DNA of 64,000 nt, from NCBI GenBank assembly GCA_003615045.1, contig ML014165.1, positions 48,278 to 112,277 on the forward strand, read 5' to 3'. The stretch's first letter is position 1. Each line of letters begins with the position of its first letter. Shown here in pieces: positions 61,003 through 64,000 of this stretch. The position numbers and the translations under genes are program-made. The notes below the pieces were generated by a model that made no database searches, was not told the origin of the DNA, and saw only the letters and a program-made list of their open reading frames with translations. The DNA is from Caulochytrium protostelioides (Eukaryota; Chytridiomycota; Caulochytriomycetes; Caulochytriales; Caulochytriaceae).

Positions 61003-63684
61003 ATGGCGGCGTCGCTGCTCGGCTTCCTGGCGGATCGCATCGACCCGACCAAGTTCTTTACGCATGCCAGTGCACGCGACGACCCGCGCGATGCCCACCA
61101 CGGGTACGCGCTCGCAGCCAGCGGCGCGGGCGCCGGCGCGGCCGCCGCGTGGTCCACCCCGCCCCGCTTCGCCCACATGCCTTGGCGCGAGCACACCGAG
61201 ACCGCCGCCCACCTCACCCTCGGCTACGGCCTCGCCCTCCTCACCCAGCCCCTCTGCGTCGTCGAGACCCTCCAGGCCATCCAGTATACGCGGCGCTCGA
61301 CGGCCTCCCGCCCGCGGCGCTCCGTGACGCAGCCGCTGGGGGCCTCGCAGTCCCATCGGCCGTCGCCATACCGGCGGAGCGGGAGTCCCGTGCATCCGGC
61401 GGCACCGGGCGACGGCGGCGGCAGCATCGACCCCCACGACAGCGTCTCGCGCGTGCCCTCAGCCCACAGCATGATGCCCTACCAGGGCTCGTCGGGCTCG
61501 CTCGTCAGCGGCACCGGCGTCTGGGCGACGTCCGGCGGCTCGCACGCCGGGGGCCTCTACGGCACCTCGCCGCCCACCCGCGGCGGCTACGCCCCCGGCG
61601 GCGGCGGCCCGGGTTACCTGCCCCCGCACGGCCTGTCGCCCTACCGTGCGGCGATCGAGGAGCAGGACGAGCACATCCCGTTCATCTCCGACAGCGCGTC
61701 GGCCGTGGCCGCGCAGCTGGCGGACCGCGACGACCGCGACCGCGACCGCGACGACCGCGGCGGCCTCGACGGCGACGGCGACGGCGACGGCTTCGGGGTT
61801 GACGGCTACGGCGGCCTTGGCGACGGCCGGGGCGCCGACGCTGACGATGACGCCGACGACGACGACGCGGCGCGCGGCGAGCCCGGGGGCTCCGGCGACG
61901 AGGCGGGCTTCCGCAGCAGAGATCGCGAGCGCGCCGGCGCTGACGACCGGTATGAGGGGGACGGCGGCGGGTACGGATCCGGCGAGCCGGATGCGTATGA
62001 CGACAGCGGCCGCCGTCGGCGCCACCTGCATGCGCGCCGCCGCACGACGCGGCGGTACCTGGACCCGCTGCACCAGGCCTGCGACGGCCCGTTGCACCTG
62101 GAGCCATTCCACCTCGGCGTCTGGGAGTCGGTCCGGCAGGTGAGCGACTCGGCGCAGGAAGGCGCGCTCGGCCTCGTGAAGGGCCACTTCACGCAGTGGC
62201 TGTGGTTCCAGTCGACCGCGGCGCTGCAGCCGGCGGCGGCCGAGGCCCTCAACGAGTGCTTCGGCGTGCTTGCCGAAACGCATCCCGCCACGGACGCCGC
62301 GGCCGAGGCGATCGTGCGGACGCTCCTGTCGCCGCTCGAGTGGGTCCGCACGCGGCTCATTGCGCAGAGCAGCGTTGCCGGGTACAAGATGTACTGGGGC
62401 CCCGTGGACGCGCTGATGGCGCTGCGGTCTGAACCGGACGCCACGGGCGCCGGGGGCTCTGGCCGCGCGTCGGTGCTCGCGTGGTGGACGCCGCGGCACC
62501 TGCTGCCGTCCCTCGTGCTGCATGCGACGACGGCCGCCCTCCGCGCCGCGGCCGCCCACGTCATCCTCCATGTGCTCGCCCTCGACGAGGAGTTCACGCC
62601 CTGGCTCTACCGCGTCGCGCAGGTCGTCGCCATCGCCGTCGAGACCTTCGTCACCTGCCCGCTGGCGCTCGCGCGCATGCGCCTCCAGACCCAGCGCATC
62701 AAGCCGCTCTCCCGCCGCCGCCCGCGCCGCTGGACCTCGGCGTCCTCGAGCAACGGCGCCCCCGGCATGGGCGCTGCCACCATCACCAGCGGTGGCGGCG
62801 GCGGCGACGGCAGCCGCCCCTCGCTCCTGCTCACGCGCCATCTGCCGTCCGCGGTGGCGGCGCTGGCGCCGGGCGGCCCGGCCTCCGCCGTCGGTGGCGG
62901 CACCGGCGGCGGCGTGCCCTCGGTCCCGCCGCCGCTGAACTGCATTGACGCCGCCCGCAACTGCGTCGCCACCTCGCCGCGGTGGTACACGGGCGTGTTC
63001 GACGTCTGGCGCTGGGTCATCCGCGACGAGGGCCACGCCGAGCGGCTGTATCCCTCGAGCCGGGGCGGGCCCATCGGCCTTGGCTACGGCGGCCGCTCCG
63101 CCCGCAGCGCGGGCTTCGGGACCGGCGCCGGCGCCGGCGCCGGCGCCGGCGGGTCGGGGCCCGGTTCGACGGTCGGCGCGGCCGAGACGGGCCTGAGCTC
63201 GACGTCGCCGACCCAGACCCTCGGCGCCTCTCCCAGTATGCCCGCGACGGCGCCGTCGGCCGGCGCCGCCGCTGGTGGTGGGGGTGGGCCCGCGACCCTG
63301 CCGAGCGGCGGCGGCGCCGGCGGGACGGGCCAGTACGCACCATGGTGGCTGCCGTCGGGCGCGCCGCCGCCGAGCGGCAGCCTCGGCCCCCGCCACGTGG
63401 CCGATGCGATGGCCGACACGATGCTGGCGTTTGCGAGCGGACAGGCAGGCTACCCCGCCAGCGAGTATGCGGCGTCGGCGATCGGCGGCCCTGCGGGTGG
63501 CAGCTATGTGCATGGCGGCGGCGGTCGTTCGGGCCTGCCCCGCGACCGTCCCCGCGACCGCGACCGCGACCGCAGCACGACGCCGCCGGGCAAGTGGACG
63601 GGCTTCACGAGTCTGTGGCGGGCCTTCTGGCCCGCGTTCTACCACAAGCTCACCCTCTACCTGCTGGTGGACCCCATGGGCTAG
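61003..63684 (+). CDS. Ugo1/SLC25A46-like mitochondrial outer-membrane carrier, 894 aa
   Basis: Divergent mitochondrial carrier-fold protein resembling Ugo1/SLC25A46, which acts in outer-membrane fusion and cristae organisation. An N-terminal helix (HLTLGYGLALLTQPLCVVETLQ, about residues 66-88) precedes a roughly 270-residue Gly/Asp/Arg-rich insert. Then come LHLEPFHLGVWESVRQV, GLVKGHFTQWLWFQST, LLSPLEWVRTRLIAQS (a carrier-type P-L-x-x-V-R-T-R-L signature near 444) with YKMYWGPVDALMAL, HLLPSLVLHA, and TCPLALARMRLQTQ (near 550). A second long Gly/Ser-rich insert precedes the C-terminal helix WRAFWPAFYHKLTLYLLV. Ordinary carriers are about 300 residues with no such inserts. The ATG at 61003 (MAASLLGFLADRIDPTKFF) is preferred to 60916. 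Assignment rests on the R-T-R-L-I-x-Q-S ... Y-W-G-P-x-D pattern. Confidence 0.72.
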   Translation: MAASLLGFLADRIDPTKFFTHASARDDPRDAHHGYALAASGAGAGAAAAWSTPPRFAHMPWREHTETAAHLTLGYGLALLTQPLCVVETLQAIQYTRRSTASRPRRSVTQPLGASQSHRPSPYRRSGSPVHPAAPGDGGGSIDPHDSVSRVPSAHSMMPYQGSSGSLVSGTGVWATSGGSHAGGLYGTSPPTRGGYAPGGGGPGYLPPHGLSPYRAAIEEQDEHIPFISDSASAVAAQLADRDDRDRDRDDRGGLDGDGDGDGFGVDGYGGLGDGRGADADDDADDDDAARGEPGGSGDEAGFRSRDRERAGADDRYEGDGGGYGSGEPDAYDDSGRRRRHLHARRRTTRRYLDPLHQACDGPLHLEPFHLGVWESVRQVSDSAQEGALGLVKGHFTQWLWFQSTAALQPAAAEALNECFGVLAETHPATDAAAEAIVRTLLSPLEWVRTRLIAQSSVAGYKMYWGPVDALMALRSEPDATGAGGSGRASVLAWWTPRHLLPSLVLHATTAALRAAAAHVILHVLALDEEFTPWLYRVAQVVAIAVETFVTCPLALARMRLQTQRIKPLSRRRPRRWTSASSSNGAPGMGAATITSGGGGGDGSRPSLLLTRHLPSAVAALAPGGPASAVGGGTGGGVPSVPPPLNCIDAARNCVATSPRWYTGVFDVWRWVIRDEGHAERLYPSSRGGPIGLGYGGRSARSAGFGTGAGAGAGAGGSGPGSTVGAAETGLSSTSPTQTLGASPSMPATAPSAGAAAGGGGGPATLPSGGGAGGTGQYAPWWLPSGAPPPSGSLGPRHVADAMADTMLAFASGQAGYPASEYAASAIGGPAGGSYVHGGGGRSGLPRDRPRDRDRDRSTTPPGKWTGFTSLWRAFWPAFYHKLTLYLLVDPMG

Positions 63685-63962
63685 AGAGGCGTGGCGACAT
63701 GGACCGACGGCGGGCCGCGTGGTTGCGTGGTTGCTTCCGTCGGCGTGATACTTATGAAACATGAACAGGCTTCCGTCGGGATCTGATGGGGTGTTGCGGG
63801 ATGACCCTTGCCGAAGCTGGATGCCAATGGCGGGGGTTCGAGGGTAGCGGCGTGATGGCCGCGTCTTCCACCCTTGCGGGAGGCCGCAAGGCCAGGCTGC
63901 GCCGCTCTCTTGAGCCAAGCGCCGCGGCGGGCGGCGGGCGGCGGGCGGCGGCGACGGCGGCG

Positions 63963-64000
<38 letters not shown>
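63685..64000. other. window end, GGC simple repeat
   Basis: Downstream of the Ugo1-like gene. The last 80 bases (about 63920-64000) are GGC/GACGGC triplet repeat running off the window. No gene was seen. Confidence 0.6.

Noticed and set aside
61459-63918. 819-codon minus-strand ORF
   Set aside because: Antisense to the Ugo1-like gene, compositionally biased, no domain.
1-64000. tRNA, rRNA, snRNA genes and CRISPR arrays
   Set aside because: No tRNA B-box-like signature with a matching A box, no 5S or U6 core, and no regularly spaced direct repeats were found by eye. A covariance-model scan could still find one.

Overview
This is GC-rich eukaryotic nuclear DNA, most probably from a zoosporic (flagellated) fungus such as a chytrid, blastocladiomycete or Caulochytrium-like lineage. 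The gene set is fungal or opisthokont: a Ran1/Ksp1-like kinase, an Ugo1-like carrier, a Hem25 carrier, CWC22, CUS2/HTATSF1, RRP5 and RPS18. Two genes encode proteins otherwise tied to motile cilia, a SPATA17-like IQ protein and a CFAP119/CCDC189-like protein. Most genes are one long exon. Only three show introns, of about 90-240 bases. Proteins carry long Ala/Ser/Pro/Thr-rich disordered tails and inserts. The lineage is inferred from gene content, not from any search.

Layout. 1.3-5.5 kb: HMG-box protein (+). 6.2-7.6 kb: Hem25/SLC25A38 carrier (+). 7.8-8.2 kb: PDRG1-like prefoldin (+), convergent with a 1728-residue Ran1/Ksp1-like kinase (-, 8.4-13.6 kb). 16-17.4 kb: CUS2/HTATSF1 (-). 17.9-19.5 kb: SPATA17-like (-). 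20.2-21.8 kb: CFAP119-like, three exons (-). 22.8-23.7 kb: PUB-domain protein (+), convergent with a four-exon LRR-LIM protein (-, 23.8-26.1 kb). 28.5-29.1 kb: RPS18 (+). 30.7-33.9 kb: CWC22 (+), convergent with a 2027-residue non-canonical poly(A)/poly(U) polymerase (-, 34.1-40.2 kb). 40.4-45.6 kb: a gene-poor island holding a decayed Fanzor/TnpB-like nuclease gene. 45.7-50.2 kb: LIM-RapGAP protein (+), convergent with RRP5 (-, 50.5-57 kb). 58-59.1 kb: purine nucleoside phosphorylase (-). 61-63.7 kb: Ugo1-like outer-membrane carrier (+).

Themes. RNA metabolism dominates: splicing (CUS2, CWC22), ribosome production (RRP5, RPS18), RNA tailing (the nucleotidyltransferase) and polymerase/R2TP assembly (PDRG1-like). 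Mitochondrial functions (Hem25, Ugo1), flagellar proteins and signalling proteins (kinase, RapGAP, LRR-LIM) fill the rest. The clearest unusual element is the Fanzor relic at about 43.0-44.15 kb. It is recognisable on the + strand in three alternating frames and is broken by frameshifts, a stop and an 11-base tandem duplication. Convergent genes are separated by short A/T-rich spacers that stand out against the GC-rich background. Many long antisense ORFs are by-products of GC-rich codon use and are not reported as genes.
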